Positions 1-12,599 are shown, counted from the first letter of the stretch. The stretch: 64,000 nucleotides of DNA from Rotaria sp. Silwood1 (GCA_905250075.1 CAJNOP010000539.1:62001-126000); one strand, 5' to 3'. Notes: a model not told the origin generated them from the sequence alone. Translations and numbers: made by a program.

Positions 1-3000
1 AGTAGGTAGCAAATCTTAATTTAAACTTTCTGATTCATTGCTAATAAGAAAAAGAGTAAATCGAACGAGCTCTTCATACCAGTAGCGTAAGGGAGATAAA
101 TATTGGTGCTCAAAGTGCAGTGAAAATTTATTGAAATCTTCATCAGCAGCTTATTGTGTAATTCTTTTGCTTTTTTTTTATATTTTGTTCTTTCATTCTA
201 TCTATCATACACTTGTCTATGTCACGTAATGCTCATCTACACAAAATAAGCGAGAACTTTTCTTGTCCTCTCGTTTCTTCTAGGTTAGTGAGCTTTTTTC
301 TCAGATCATGTTCCAGTTCATTAGGATTTGAAATAAAACGAGATATTTTTTCTTATTACTTTTTTAGGCCAATTAAGCACTTCAAGATCATTTTCCTAGA
401 CAGATTCTATTTTTGCCACAAGTATCACTATCTTGCTGATTCATTATCGAATACTAAAAACAATGCAATCGAACGAAGTTTGTTCATATTGTTTTGAATG
501 TGTTTTCTCTTCTTAATTAATTTTTATTTAATACTTCGGACGATAATACCGTCCTTCTCCAGCAAAAATTTACAAATCGAAACAAAAAGTTTCTTTACAT
601 AAGCATAGTGAAATTCATTCCTCTCTTTCTTTTTATATTGGTGCGAACGCTTAATACTCACCTACATCATACTAGACTATTACCTGTCTCATTTGTACCA
701 CTATTAGATAAAAAAAGAGACGAAAAGTATCGGAGCCTACGCTTGAGTGAATGAATTTAATCGTTTATTAATCATGCCTGAAGAAGACACTATTGATATC
801 GAATTGTAACGAAAGAAAAATAAAAAAACACGCGAGGAGAAGTATGGTGAAATTGATCAGTCTGTAATTATTATCCTGCCAAATCGGAAACATGAGAGTA
901 GATTATAGAAGAGAAAATTGTTTCCTTTTTTTAGCAATGAAGCGATGTGTCAATTTTTTACTTTTATTTTGTCGCAAAAACGTCTTCGCGAAAAGTCACA
1001 AAAGAAAGGTAAGTTGTTATGTCGTGCTTTACTGGAACAAAGCTTAAAATACATAGCATCCTTACAGAATATCATTGTTTTTATTCAATGTTACTCAATA
1101 GAAATTAGAATGAATTTGACACTTTTTTTTAATTGTTTAAATTAAAATTATGCTTTTCAGCTAAAAAAAAATAATAATTTTTCTTTAAGCAGCTGAATGC
1201 TCTGCTCATATAGATATTTCACGGGAGTTAAACATCTGTAGCGTGTGAAAATGACTGAATGCATTCTTGATATGAATTTTATGGATTGAATACGCATAGT
1301 TGTTTTTTTAAATAATTTGAGTTCGTACGTGTCTAAAATGAAACACATCTTACGTTAGTTTCTAACGCGTTTAGCTATGTTTAAAATAACCGAAATACTC
1401 GAATGATTATTTTCTGCGAGGATCAAACGCTAGTATAGTTCTAATCACACTGAATAATTGCTCGAATATAAGATTCTCAAGTTTAACACATTATCAAAGT
1501 AAAACTGAAGCATAGGAAAAAATGTTAAGAACGAAAATGTTTCCTGATGTGTTTTCTTCAAAGACGGAGCGATAAAGTAGACTGATGAGTATTGCAGATG
1601 AAAAAAGAATAATGATTACACAAGCTGTTCTCTCTGGTTCATGAAAGAAACGTTCTTTTTCCATAAGCAGATATAAGTTAAAGAATAAATCCAATTAACT
1701 CTTGCTGATAATAATTTTTCGTGCGGCAATAACAAAAAGCTCACTCTCCGAGGACATCACAAGTAGCAATAACCTACGTCCATTTAGAAGAACCATTTCA
1801 TTTAAAAAAAATTCCATCTTGAGTCATTCTAATAACGAAGGTCACGAGAAATGCACCGTTTTCTTGAATAATCAACATTTTTTACAACTTTTTCAGACAA
1901 ATCCTCTATCAAAGTATAGAATTTGAAAGAGCAGTGTTAGTATGAGTGTTTTTTCACCAGTGTTCATCCGAGACCAATGCAGTACTGCTTATGTCACTTA
2001 GGTCAACCTCAGATGACATAATAAACAAGTTCAAAGTCATGATAATTAATTGTCCCCATGACTTCTCATGTTGAAATTGAAAACTAAGCTAGATTCTCTT
2101 GATAGAGGAAGATACTGAACCTATCTGCGATAATGATGACTATTGTCAAGCTTGGATTACCATTTGTTATTGATGTTCTATTTAGAGGGAATAACTTTTA
2201 TAATATCCAATTATTTTCTAGTGTGAAAAGTGCTCACGAATGAAGATCCATAAAGGATACAGACAAAAGTATCAAACGACTTCTGCTGTATTAATTTTCA
2301 GTATGTTTTTCCTATAGATAAAACACTTGTTGTAGGTTTCCGAGTAATACGACTAGTACATATAATAGAACACTCAGGTAATCATATGAAGAGGTCATCG
2401 AATGTTTTGAATACTAGTCTGCATTTGACGTTGCTGCCCACTCCGTGTGGTATTAGTCGATAGGAATTGTCCACCACTTAGAACTAAGAAAAACTCTCAC
2501 AATGTTACGTATTAAAGCTTAAAACAATAAACTTTGGGTTCTACCAAATAATAGTTCACTAGATAATGCAAATTCTTTAGAATGAACACGATGAGTCAGA
2601 TGGACCGAGCACAGTCTTTTTTAGTTCAGAATTTGAACAAGTGAAGTTTTGTTTTTTTTAAACCTCTTTGATTAAAGAGTTGATATCATTTCTCGCTATA
2701 AACCAACATGGAAACACCTAAACAGAAGATGCCATTTTTGGCATTACTTCTAGAAATGTTTTGTTTCTACTTCTACAAAATTGTATTCCATGCAATTTTA
2801 ACGAGGATTGAACGCCCTATATAGTAGAGAAAAATCAAAAAAATCTTATCCAATACAGATAGATTCAACATGCCTCATAGCACCTATTTGTGAGTATTCT
2901 TCTAAACCTATCTAATTTATTTCGATTATTTTGATTCTGTTTTATTATTCAGAAAATTCAACTTGTTAGTCACTAGATGCAATACTAAGTAAAGGAATAA

Positions 3001-3590
3001 AAAAAATGCGTTTATATTTAGTGATTTCTATTGTCAGAGTCCAGTTGAAAAGCGAAATGGATACAATATTCTGACTTAGCGTCGTGAACTGTCTCAAATC
3101 GCATAGATTTTAAGAATCTTTTTTCCCGCGAAAAACCAATTCCTGGAGCACGAGAAGAAAACATTCTGCATAAAAACCTGAAGCAAGCCACAAATTTATT
3201 TCTGATAGGAAACAGCTTTTACAAGAACATATATCACCAGATTCAGTTTTTCACGGTCTCCATCTCATAAAAAAATTCAATTTTCTCAACAATACAACAG
3301 AATCGAAAAAAACTAATAGATAGGCTTACAACAATACGGACAAGTAGGTGATATAAGGTGCCCTGGAGCTATTTATATTGAAAACTTATTACTTCTAATT
3401 GTAATCAGATAATACTTTTTTACTTGATTTTTAATGTTCAACTAGAATAAAAACGCTTTCAGAAAATTTGAAAAAAACATAATATAATTGAAATAAGACA
3501 ATTTCTGTAAAAAGAAAAAGATTTGATTACTTTTTTAGTCTTTTATTTAGTGTTTACAAACAGTACCATTCCATTTTATTCATAAAAAAA
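1..3590. other. AT-rich intergenic stretch, no gene recognised
   Basis: Only short random-looking open frames occur here and none shows a family motif or a credible exon chain. The segment around 2738-2845 resembles 27171-27275, upstream of the second GPCR gene, and is probably part of the same duplicated promoter region. Confidence 0.6.
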
Positions 3591-3597
3591 ACGAAAC

Positions 3598-4575
3598 ATG
3601 TCTGTGATCTCTACGCTTAGTCTTATTCAACAATATCTTACTATTGTATTGGGAGTACTTCTTGTTGTTGGTGTCTTTGGAAATACTCTCAATTGTCTTG
3701 TATTTTTTCGAAAACGATTACGTTCAAGTCCATGTTCTGTTTTCTTTGCTGCTGCTTCGATTGCTAATATGACTGTTATGATTTATTATATTATTCCAAC
3801 TATTCATTCAGTTTATAATTCACCACCAGAAAATGGAAATCTTATTTATTGTAAAGTTCGTTTATATATTCGAAATGCTTTATTAGTTATTTCACGATCT
3901 TATTTAACATTCGCTTGTGTTGCATGTTATGCTCAAACATCAAGAAATGCCCGAATACGTGCAATATTTCGACCACAAGTTCTTTTACGAGTTGTTATTA
4001 TTGTCCCTATAGTTTGGTTTATTATACCATTACATATACCTTTAACAACAACTATACAAAATGGAAAATGTAATATGTGGGCAGGTGCCGCAGCTCTTTA
4101 TCATTCGATTTATATTTGTTTTGTTGCTGCTATACTTCCAACTAGTTTGATGGCTATATTTAGTTTTATGGCTTATAAAAACTTGAAACGATTGACACGT
4201 AATGTAAATCCTTACAATGGTACAGAACATCATCCTGAAGAACCATACAATCAACAGTCAGAAAAAATGCGTTTTCAACAACGTGATCGACAATTAAGTA
4301 TGATGATGTTTGTACAAATTATTGCATATATGAGCTTTACTATATCTTATCCATTTTATACAATATATAATGCAATCACTTTGATTATTGGAGGAACAAA
4401 ATCACCCGAAAAAGCAGCTATTGATAATTTTGTTTTATTTATAACTTCTGCTTTTCTTCTGAATTTCTATAGTGCAGCTTCATTTTTTGTTTTTCTTACA
4501 TCAAGTGCATTTCGAAAAGAGCTACGACAAGTATTTACTTATATTATACCTCGATGTGGCGTTACTGAAAACTAA
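3598..4575 (+). CDS. Rhodopsin-like seven-transmembrane receptor, copy 1
   Basis: Single-exon 325-aa G-protein-coupled receptor of the rhodopsin-like class, expected in the plasma membrane; ligand unknown. Seven hydrophobic segments lie at about residues 11-35, 46-70, 90-113, 129-150, 168-195, 235-262 and 274-305. TM1 carries the class hallmark Gly-Asn (VFGNTLN). A Cys before TM3 (IYCKVR) and one in loop 2 (NGKCNMW) can form the usual disulfide. TM5 has a conserved LP. The DRY motif after TM3 is replaced by CYAQTSRNAR, and the NPxxY region of TM7 by LNFYSAASFF, so signalling may differ from the standard class. The start follows an AT-rich leader; AATAAA lies at 4746-4751. It is about 80% identical by eye to the gene at 27456-28433. 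Likely a lineage-expanded chemosensory or peptide receptor; orthology cannot be set from sequence alone. Confidence 0.85.
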   Translation: MSVISTLSLIQQYLTIVLGVLLVVGVFGNTLNCLVFFRKRLRSSPCSVFFAAASIANMTVMIYYIIPTIHSVYNSPPENGNLIYCKVRLYIRNALLVISRSYLTFACVACYAQTSRNARIRAIFRPQVLLRVVIIVPIVWFIIPLHIPLTTTIQNGKCNMWAGAAALYHSIYICFVAAILPTSLMAIFSFMAYKNLKRLTRNVNPYNGTEHHPEEPYNQQSEKMRFQQRDRQLSMMMFVQIIAYMSFTISYPFYTIYNAITLIIGGTKSPEKAAIDNFVLFITSAFLLNFYSAASFFVFLTSSAFRKELRQVFTYIIPRCGVTEN

Positions 4576-5324
4576 TGCAAAAATTCCATATCAAACAATT
4601 CTGACTTGACTTGTAAAATTCATTTGAAAACAAACTTAATGATTGTTGTCTTGATGTTGTCGTCGCTTTGATCGTATGTAAAAAAATCTCAGCAACTGAA
4701 AAAAAAATTGCCATTGATTGTTGTTTGTTGTAATAATTGATTTAAAATAAAACACTTTATCAATGTTTGTACAGTTGTAAATCATATCGATATCTTTTGG
4801 ACACTATAAATATATGCTAGTGTGGATGTGAATCTTTTATCCAGCTACACCTACATTACACACCCCAATGGTTGACTTTTTTAATTTATAAGGAAGAAAA
4901 AAACGGGCATTGGTTTAGCTACTTCCCTCACAGTGGAAAAATAGAGTTTAAAGGTCAGAATCTACACAGAGATATGTGTTGTGGCACGGCAATTCGTTTT
5001 TCGACCAATTTCTGCCACAGTAGGCCTATTCTGTAGTAACACTGCAACAACAACTCTTGATTTGATAAATCTCTATTTCAATAGTTATGTCAACCATTGA
5101 AAGAATAATTACGAACACTGTCTTAGTTGTTGTCTTCATACCTTTGCTGATTGGAGATTGCTTATCAGAAAAGAATTTCAGTCAAATTCAAAAGCAGTGA
5201 GGTAGCATCGTGGTATCATCTTATGAGTGAAAACGATTGAGAGCGGAAGCGGCAAATTATTAGCCACATTGAACTTCTCTGAATGTACATCATATAAAGC
5301 TGGTTATAGAACACCGAATGAGTT
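4576..5324. other. 3' flank of GPCR copy 1, no gene
   Basis: Contains the polyadenylation signal of the receptor gene (AATAAA, 4746-4751) and AT-rich sequence. No open frame with recognisable motifs was seen up to the end of the receptor pseudogene on the opposite strand. Confidence 0.5.
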
Positions 5325-8280
5325 TTAGAAGACATTCGCTTTATTACAACATGTATAACTACAACATTTCTTAATGCTGCGAGTATTTAAACTTAAAAAA
5401 AGCTTAATAAAAGTTGTCTCAGTTACCAGCAGTTCTTTATACATGGATGATGGTAGTACATAAGTGACGAAGAGACTCATTTGCGGTGTAAACGAAATGT
5501 AATAAGCTATGAGGGTGGCATTCACAAACCATGCGCTACCCTCGTATGTACATGCATCAATAAAAAGCGTTACCAATTGAGGCACTTGAGTAATAAAGCA
5601 GATGATCGATTCGAGAAGAAGATCCATCCTTTTCCGAATTTATTTGGCCAAAGTGTTTCGCGATGGCAGATGTTGGCTTACTGCTTTTGAATGGCTAATG
5701 AAGAAAATAATTACTAGGTCCGTGAATAAATTAATAATGAATGGAGTGATTTGATGAGCTAGTGATGCATATTAGACAAACCTTCGTTGATCTGGTGTGA
5801 TTTCTCGAACACACCATGGAATCAATTCAATCGGATGAGTGACCAATCTGTGCTGAACTACATGTCCATATAGGGAACCAAAGATGATAGCACAAGTTAT
5901 AGTAGTCATAATAATAGCGAATGTTGGTCTTCGAATTGAACGAAATTTTACAATAAATATGACGCTGAATGCTCTCTCAACAGTAACAAATGCCAGAAGC
6001 TCAAATAATGTAAAGACGACATTAGATAAGGCAAGCTTTTGCAAAGAATTGTGTTTGCAACATGATGGATAATCATCTGTCGAGTCAAAATTAAATAAGA
6101 GACACGAACTAACAAGATAATTCATAGGAGTTGACTAATAATTGCGTTGATAAGGAGATAAACGTCAGTACCAGTTTGTTGAGCTTTTCGTTTTGTAAAT
6201 GTAGCTATACACAATCCGTTGAAGAGAAGACCAATGAGTGAGAAAATGATAGGTCCAACATAGTGAAGTCGACCCCAATGCGACTTTTTAATAAGAGTTT
6301 CGAGCGAAATAGAAAATCTATTTGAAGTAAACTGGCAAAGACTGCCCGTTGTGCATTTCGGACATCCGCATGCAAAATCACTTTTATTTTGAAGATCACC
6401 TTGGACGCAATAATCCTGATTAATGCAATGCATACAGGCGATAATTCGCTGACGATACAAAATGCATTCGCTTCGATTTGTAATCACATCACAATAGCAC
6501 ATGTAATTGTCCGAATAAAAGCATGCATGAAATTTAGATTCAAGACAGAAAGTATGAAAGACTTTCACTGAATGATGACGAGTATGCTCATTTAATGAAT
6601 GACATTGTTGAGGTCGTATATCGAGATCAATAGTCAAATTACGAAGTGTGTTATTACAATGCTCCTGGTAATATCGGCAAATGATATTTCTGGATGAGAT
6701 GTGTACAATAAGCCTATTTCAGGTACAGCGCCGTGTTTATGTCTTGCATCACGTGCATTGATTACTCGGATCATTGGATATCGTGTGAACGATGGGATAA
6801 GCATTTGTTGTCATACACGTGGATAGTCTGATGAAATTCTTAATAGTTGTAAAAGAAATGGCTGATCATTTGTCTCTTTTCGGTGCAAAACTGTTATCGT
6901 TTGGCTTCTATTATTGCAGTTCGATATTTCACATAAGCATAAGTACCGATGTGGAGGTAAAACAGAGAGCGGAGAACAGATTTCGTTAGATGAGCATGGA
7001 TTTTCTCACTCGCAAATAGTATTTTGAATAAGACAGTGAGATGGAAGATATCCATAGGGACAAATCCAAATAGTTTTACTACGTACAAGAACGTATGGAG
7101 CACATTTGATTTGATCGAGTTTTTCTTCACAATGTAAACCTTGCCATCCACGCTGATACAAGCACATATATGAACTTTGATTTTGATTTACAATATAACA
7201 CGCCCCTTTATTCTTACAGTAGTTTAGCAAGCACAACCACAGTAGAGATCAATCTGCAAAATGAAGGATTTTAGCCAATCGAAATGCTGGTAAAAAGTTG
7301 AGTGGACTGATCGGATATTCCCATACAGATAGGCTTCAAAACGTACTGAGTATGCCCCATGAATTTTCGGACGAGAATACAGAAGATAGATATCGTGCTT
7401 TGATGGCTTATCTTGATTCATATCAACAAAGATCTGATGGTCTACGATCAGACTGCCATTGTGCACAAGCGAGACAAGCACATCAAGTCGAGATGGAAGG
7501 TCAGACCGAAGTTGTCGATCAAAATGAGCACGTACAATAATTCGCCGTCGATTAAACTGACACCGATCACCATAGAAACTGGGTGGACAAAAGCATACCG
7601 GTCCTTCTCCATCACTCCTTACTAAAAAGAATCCACGATTACAAAATTCATGAATGCGTTTATCATATTTAGCCCTGGTAGTGAAAGAAGGTATAACCAT
7701 CGATAATTGTCCTATGTTTGAATAAGAATAATCTCCGCAGAATGAATCATAATTGGATAAGCGTCGTATTTTGTTTGGTCGATAGGCATCTTGGGACTCC
7801 GTTAAATTCGGACATCAAAACATATGTTCATTATTCGGACAGCTTATCTCAGAATTACAACGTTAATCAAGACATTTTCCACTTTCCATACATGAGAACT
7901 GCTCAACGCGACATTGATAACGATTCCAAAAACAAATGAGTTCGTCTGTTCGATCCAAACAATTCGGGATTCCATCACAAATAGCTGTTTGAACAACACA
8001 TTTTGTTCTGTTGTCGCAAACGAAATGATCTCCCAGCATTCGATGGTCAGGACATGAGAAAACATTTCTTTCATATTGTCTCCTCACACAATCAATCATT
8101 CTATCTCCCGCTTTTGTATAATCAATACACGGTCGATAAAGTATTTGGTCCGAAAGAAATTCAGGTGTAATACAAAAATGTTCTCTAGATTTGTCACATT
8201 GGTCCTCAATGGACCAATATGGTCTGGGATTTCTATAGTTTAGTTCATCCTCGCCGTTGTTACAATCGACTTCACCATCA
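5325..8280 (-). pseudogene. Decayed LDLa/EGF/7TM receptor (GRL101-like architecture)
   Basis: Reading on the minus strand from 8280 down: an LDL-receptor class A remnant (RDGEVDCNNGEDE), a second LDLa module (about 8030-7925, CDGIPNCLDRTDELIC), EGF-like modules (CFCPPSFYGDRCQ near 7600; NYCKNKGACY near 7210; NPCSSNEIC near 6990), then a seven-helix region from about 6290 to 5400 with a VERA sequence after TM3 and a PSSMYKEL tail after TM7. This is the layout of extracellular-module GPCRs like snail GRL101, common in bdelloids as I remember it. It is broken. In-frame stops lie at 7865-7863, 7817-7815, 7008-7006, 6813-6811, 5774-5772 and 5642-5640. The frame changes near 7230, near 6665 and near 6130. 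The 5' end (signal peptide, first modules) is missing and the coding sequence stops beside the repeat block at 8285-8494. The breaks were recorded, not corrected. Confidence 0.82.
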
Positions 8281-8284
8281 CGTA

Positions 8285-8494
8285 AGTGGATGGGTGTGGG
8301 TGGGTGGGCGGATGTGAGGTGACTGTGGGTGTGGGTGTGGGTGCGGGTGTGGGTGCGGGTGTGGGTGGGTGTGGATCTTGATATCTTTTTGAATCACACC
8401 CACAGCCACACCCACCCACACCCACACCCACACCTCACACTCACCCACACCCACTCACACCCACACCCCATCCCACACCCACACCCTCCATGAT
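8285..8494. repeat. Inverted block of TGTGGG-like (telomere-type) repeats
   Basis: About 90 bp of G-rich strand built from GGGTGT with GGGTGC and GGGTGG variants (8285-8372) is followed by a spacer of about 20 bp and then about 100 bp of the complementary CCCACA type (8396-8494). The two halves face each other and could fold into one hairpin. From memory, bdelloid telomeres are (TGTGGG)n; the unit here matches with degeneracy. The block abuts the truncated 5' end of the receptor pseudogene. Confidence 0.8.
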
Positions 8495-10539
8495 TTTTTT
8501 TTTGGGAGATTTTTTACAATTTTTGGCGGACGCTTACGAATATTGCATTAATTGTGCACCAACACTGTTGCTATATAGATTATAATCCATGAAAAGGTGA
8601 AACGTGCCTCTGAGGATGTTCTTATTTCTAGCTATACCTTTCAACACTCATGAACAATTTTATTTTACAAAAAAATGATTTGAACAGCAGATGACTTCAA
8701 CTGCTATAAGGGAAGATTTAATGATAACCAAAACTTATTTTAGCGAAGAGAGATAAAGGATAAAAGACAAGCGGAATTAAATATAATACATGCGTACAAA
8801 TAGACAGACATTAGTGTATTTTTTGCATTGTAATTATTGTAGAACAAAAAAATCCTTAATGTTCTTTTGCTTTGCTTAGAATCACAATCAAAATGAAAAA
8901 TCATACTCTGTTTTTGTGATCAACGTGCGTCTTATGAAAGCCATCCGAAAAAAAGACAAGACCCTTATTCATCAAGAAGTAGACTGGGTATGTGTGACGG
9001 TGGTGAAGATACGCGCATGATTCTTCTCTTTGTCTATTCAACCACTCATACCCTTGTATTCTGGAAATTATGTTACTCTACTTAAGAACTATTTCAGCGA
9101 CAGAACACATATTTGGAACTGCTTTTGTATTTTCCTGTAATCTTCTACTAGAAGTACAGTGTTTCCTTCTAATCCACACTCACACCTCAACTATATACTC
9201 AAACTCTGTTTAAAATTTTGTTTCTCTCGACTTTCTACAAAAAAAGGCATCTACTAAAATTTTCTTCGATTCCAGATTACCTGACTGACTTCATAATAGA
9301 TTGGTTGTACTAATTTAGTCTTTTTTTCAATGACTTATCCTAGAATTCTCTGCTTTTTTCTTTATTTCGTTCTTGGTATCTGGAGGTACACTTGCTATCA
9401 TGATAACTTATGTGATATTTTGCTTTCATATTCCTTATTATCATACCATATATATACCGAAAACAGCCCTTGTAAATTTATTTAACGTAGTCTTGACCAA
9501 GCAGGTCATTCAAACAATTTAGATAGAACCCGACGGATAAATTCGAAGGCCGAAAAATCAAGTCTATCGCGTCCCATGAGACAATCGGAATTGTTTCAAA
9601 AACTTTTAGGGCAGAATAAACGAGATTCTGGACAATATGGAGAAAAAACGAATTCGCTGAATTTTTCAAGTCTGCATATCAGCACACATTTGACATTTGA
9701 GCGTCTTATGTCTATCAAACGTTTTTATAATTAAGTGAACAATGCCAAATAGAATCGTAGAAAAACAAGTACTGCAACATGTCTTTAAAGCTATTCATTG
9801 TTATTCTGTTTATCAGTTGTTACATTTTACTGCGTCTTAGGTTCATAGTTTCATTTTAATTAATCTTTTGTATACATAGATCAGAATACAAATGAAGCCA
9901 AGGTGAAGTCAAACTGCATTTACACATTAAGTTCATCTTTTTGTTTCATACTTCGACAACAGGAATGGAAATTTCTCTTTGTATTCGAGCATTTGTTATA
10001 AATTGGACCATCTGTTGATATTTTGATAATTCACTTCTTGATCACTGGTGGAACCAAGGCAATCAACATGCATTCATTCACCAAAAGTTCATTAATGGAA
10101 TAATAGTTACGCGAGTAGGTCGAGAAATAATTCATCATTTGTTCTGATAAATCTCAAAGCTTACCAGTGTCAAATCCGATAAGATAACAAGATATTTTGT
10201 TGGGCACATTATCAATGGAATAATAAGTTTGTTTGATAACAGAACGCCTTTTTTTGCCGCTCTCTATGTACAGTCATACGTTTGCTCCATGATCAAACAA
10301 AGAAAATTAATTCATATGGAATGAAATTCATTTGAGAAACGTAATTACAGTACATATGTATGTGTGTTTAATCGTCATTTGACTGTTATAATCAACAAAG
10401 GCAAAGATATTTACTCATCAAGACAGAAAATCAAATGGAATACAGTTTTTCATGAACATTGAGAAAATAAGAAGCGTTGAACATTGTTTAGAAAAATAGA
10501 CTTACTACAATAACAATACACATACTATAAAAACGATAA
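8495..10539. other. Intergenic, one open coding-like segment at 9483-9737
   Basis: Mostly AT-rich sequence without genes. The plus-strand stretch 9483-9737 is open in one frame for about 84 codons, hydrophilic (rich in Arg, Ser, Gln, Lys) and less AT-rich than its surroundings. It begins right after a stop codon, has no ATG near its left end, and matches no family I know. It may be an exon remnant. Confidence 0.3.
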
Positions 10540-10683
10540 TTGAATAAAAAAAGAGGCTGTCTAGGTTTCTATCCATATGGAAAGACTCTCACTCAGACAA
10601 AATCAATTAAAGGCGCGCCGCAATGTGTTAAAATATGCTCTTCTCTGATAGAGCTGTGTGAAAAACAATGTGGGTGTGGTTGT

Positions 10684-11889
10684 CGTGTCCTCTCATTTGC
10701 GAACATAAAATCGAAATTAAAAATCTCTTAAATTAAACTCAGTTGTTTTTTAAATTTAATTTATTCAAATTTAAAATAATCTTAGGTCTTAAATTTTCGG
10801 TTTTCAAATTTCAAAAAAATTTACTGATAACAATTTTAAAACAAACTAAAACTTCAATTATATTTTTAAACTTGTTGAAATTTATAGAGTTCGCTAAAGA
10901 TTGAGTTTCATTATTTCAATTTAATGAGCTGTAATTTGTAGAGTGCGCTAAAATATAGTAGTGCTTTTTTTATTCTTAATTGACTGCAATTTATTGAGTT
11001 CGTCAGACATAATTGTTACTATTAATGTCATCAGCTGTTTTTGATTTTGAACAGACTATATAATTATGATAGTAAAATAGAATCGAACATTAAATGGAGA
11101 TCACTGATTGGGGTGCAAAAGCATTTATAGACAAAAATCATAAATACAAAAAATGATGTTCTAAAAAAGACGGCTCAGAAATATAGATGTTAATGAGCAT
11201 CTTCTCTTGACGAACACAGTTCGATTCGTCCACACCACAGTCAGAACAAATGTCAAATTATCACAACAAGTTATGATTCAATCTTCTTAAAAACTCGCTT
11301 TGTCTTGAGCTGAAAACGTCCTTAGTTCAGCCCAAATCGACGATCCTTGCTCGTGCACTATTAGTATTAGTTTATCCATAACAAAAGACAAAAACTAGCT
11401 AGTACATTCTATTATTGACTTCCATTAAAATTCTTCGGAGCTAGGTTCAAAGGAAAATTTTAGTTCAACTAAAATCTAACGTCCTGTACAAATTCCAGAT
11501 AGAGCACTAAATTAAAAAATTTTCTTTGATCAAAAACTTATGTTCTCTACAAATTGCAGTAAATATCAAAAACTCTCTGCTATCAGAAACTTGCGTCCTC
11601 TACAAATTGCAGTAACTATCGAAGTCTTGAAAAGTTTTTATTATCAAAAAACTAACGACCTCTACAAATTGCAGCATGTTTGGTAAAAAAAAAAAAATTT
11701 TATAAAAATCTTTTAAAACAATTTATTTTCAATATTCGTTCACAGTAATCGAATTTTTAAAAGTTAAATGTAAATTTTAATCGTTTTACAAAAGGTTGAT
11801 AAAATTATCAAATTTGAATCCAACGAAATTTTAAAAATTTTAATTTACTTAAAATTTATTTTCTTTATGTTCGCAAATGAGAGGTAGCC
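10684..11889. mobile_element. Non-autonomous hAT-like DNA transposon, 1.2 kb
   Basis: The ends are inverted repeats: 10689-10709 reads CCTCTCATTTGCGAAC plus 5 more bases, and the same sequence returns on the other strand at 11884-11864. An 8-bp direct repeat GTGGTTGT flanks the element symmetrically (10676-10683 and 11890-11897), five bases outside the perfect inverted repeat on both sides. An 8-bp target duplication is typical of hAT elements. Inside, a motif of the type CTGCAATTTGTAGAG recurs: about three copies in the left half (near 10878, 10930, 10988) and four in the opposite orientation in the right half (near 11482, 11544, 11596, 11660), like subterminal transposase-binding repeats. 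No transposase frame is present. The outermost five bases do not match between ends and do not show the hAT CA..TG, so the superfamily is tentative. Confidence 0.72.
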
Positions 11890-12089
11890 GTGGTTGTTGA
11901 TAGTCTCCTCTCACCACACACTTTGAGGAGTAGGAATACAATACTGAAGACTCTCTATATCAATATCATGGTATCGAGTGAAGCTTACCATCTGTCTCAA
12001 TATTTGGATTAGTTTTTGTTTGTGAAGTATCATTGTATGGCAATCACGCATAATTCTACATGGAAAGAGTGAAAAATTTCCCTCATATT

Positions 12090-12302
12090 ATTGATCCGGA
12101 AGATGAAGAGCGACCAACAACGATAAAAGAATGTATTAACTAGGAATATCACAGGTTTCGAAATGCTCAAATTGGAAATAGTTGAAGAAGCACGAAACGC
12201 TATTCTGCATGTACCTATGGATATGGATGAAGAGAAGACTCGCACCGATGTTATGACACTCATGCTACATCCAATAGGAACTCAACAGTCGAAAAAGATA
12301 TA
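12090..12302 (+). pseudogene. Possible coding remnant, family unknown
   Basis: Two adjacent plus-strand frames look coding in composition: an acidic piece near 12095-12140 (IDPEDEERPTTIKECIN) and, in another frame, 12160-12302 (LEIVEEARNAILHVPMDMDE and onward). They are separated by a stop and a frame change. No family recognised; chance cannot be excluded. Confidence 0.25.
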
Positions 12303-12599
12303 GAAACATACGTGAATGATTCCAAAGCTTGAGATGCAGAAAAGGTACTAAAACAATGTATAGGATTCAGAAAGAATCATGAGACTTATTAACCACACAT
12401 ATCCTCATGAAATTCAAACGTGTCACAAATGTTTTAGCAACCGATCTCTGTGCTATCAGACGATGTTTTTCTACATGATCTCTGAATGGGCATGTCATTA
12501 TCTTGTTTTTCACAGTTCCACTTTATTTTGATTCTACTATCATAGAAAAACTGCTGCCTCATCATCAATTAAAATATTTTTTTTGATCTTTATTCAATA

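Noticed and set aside
8240-8431. Minus-strand Pro/Thr/His-rich frame over the repeat block
   Set aside because: It is only the translation of the degenerate TGTGGG repeat.
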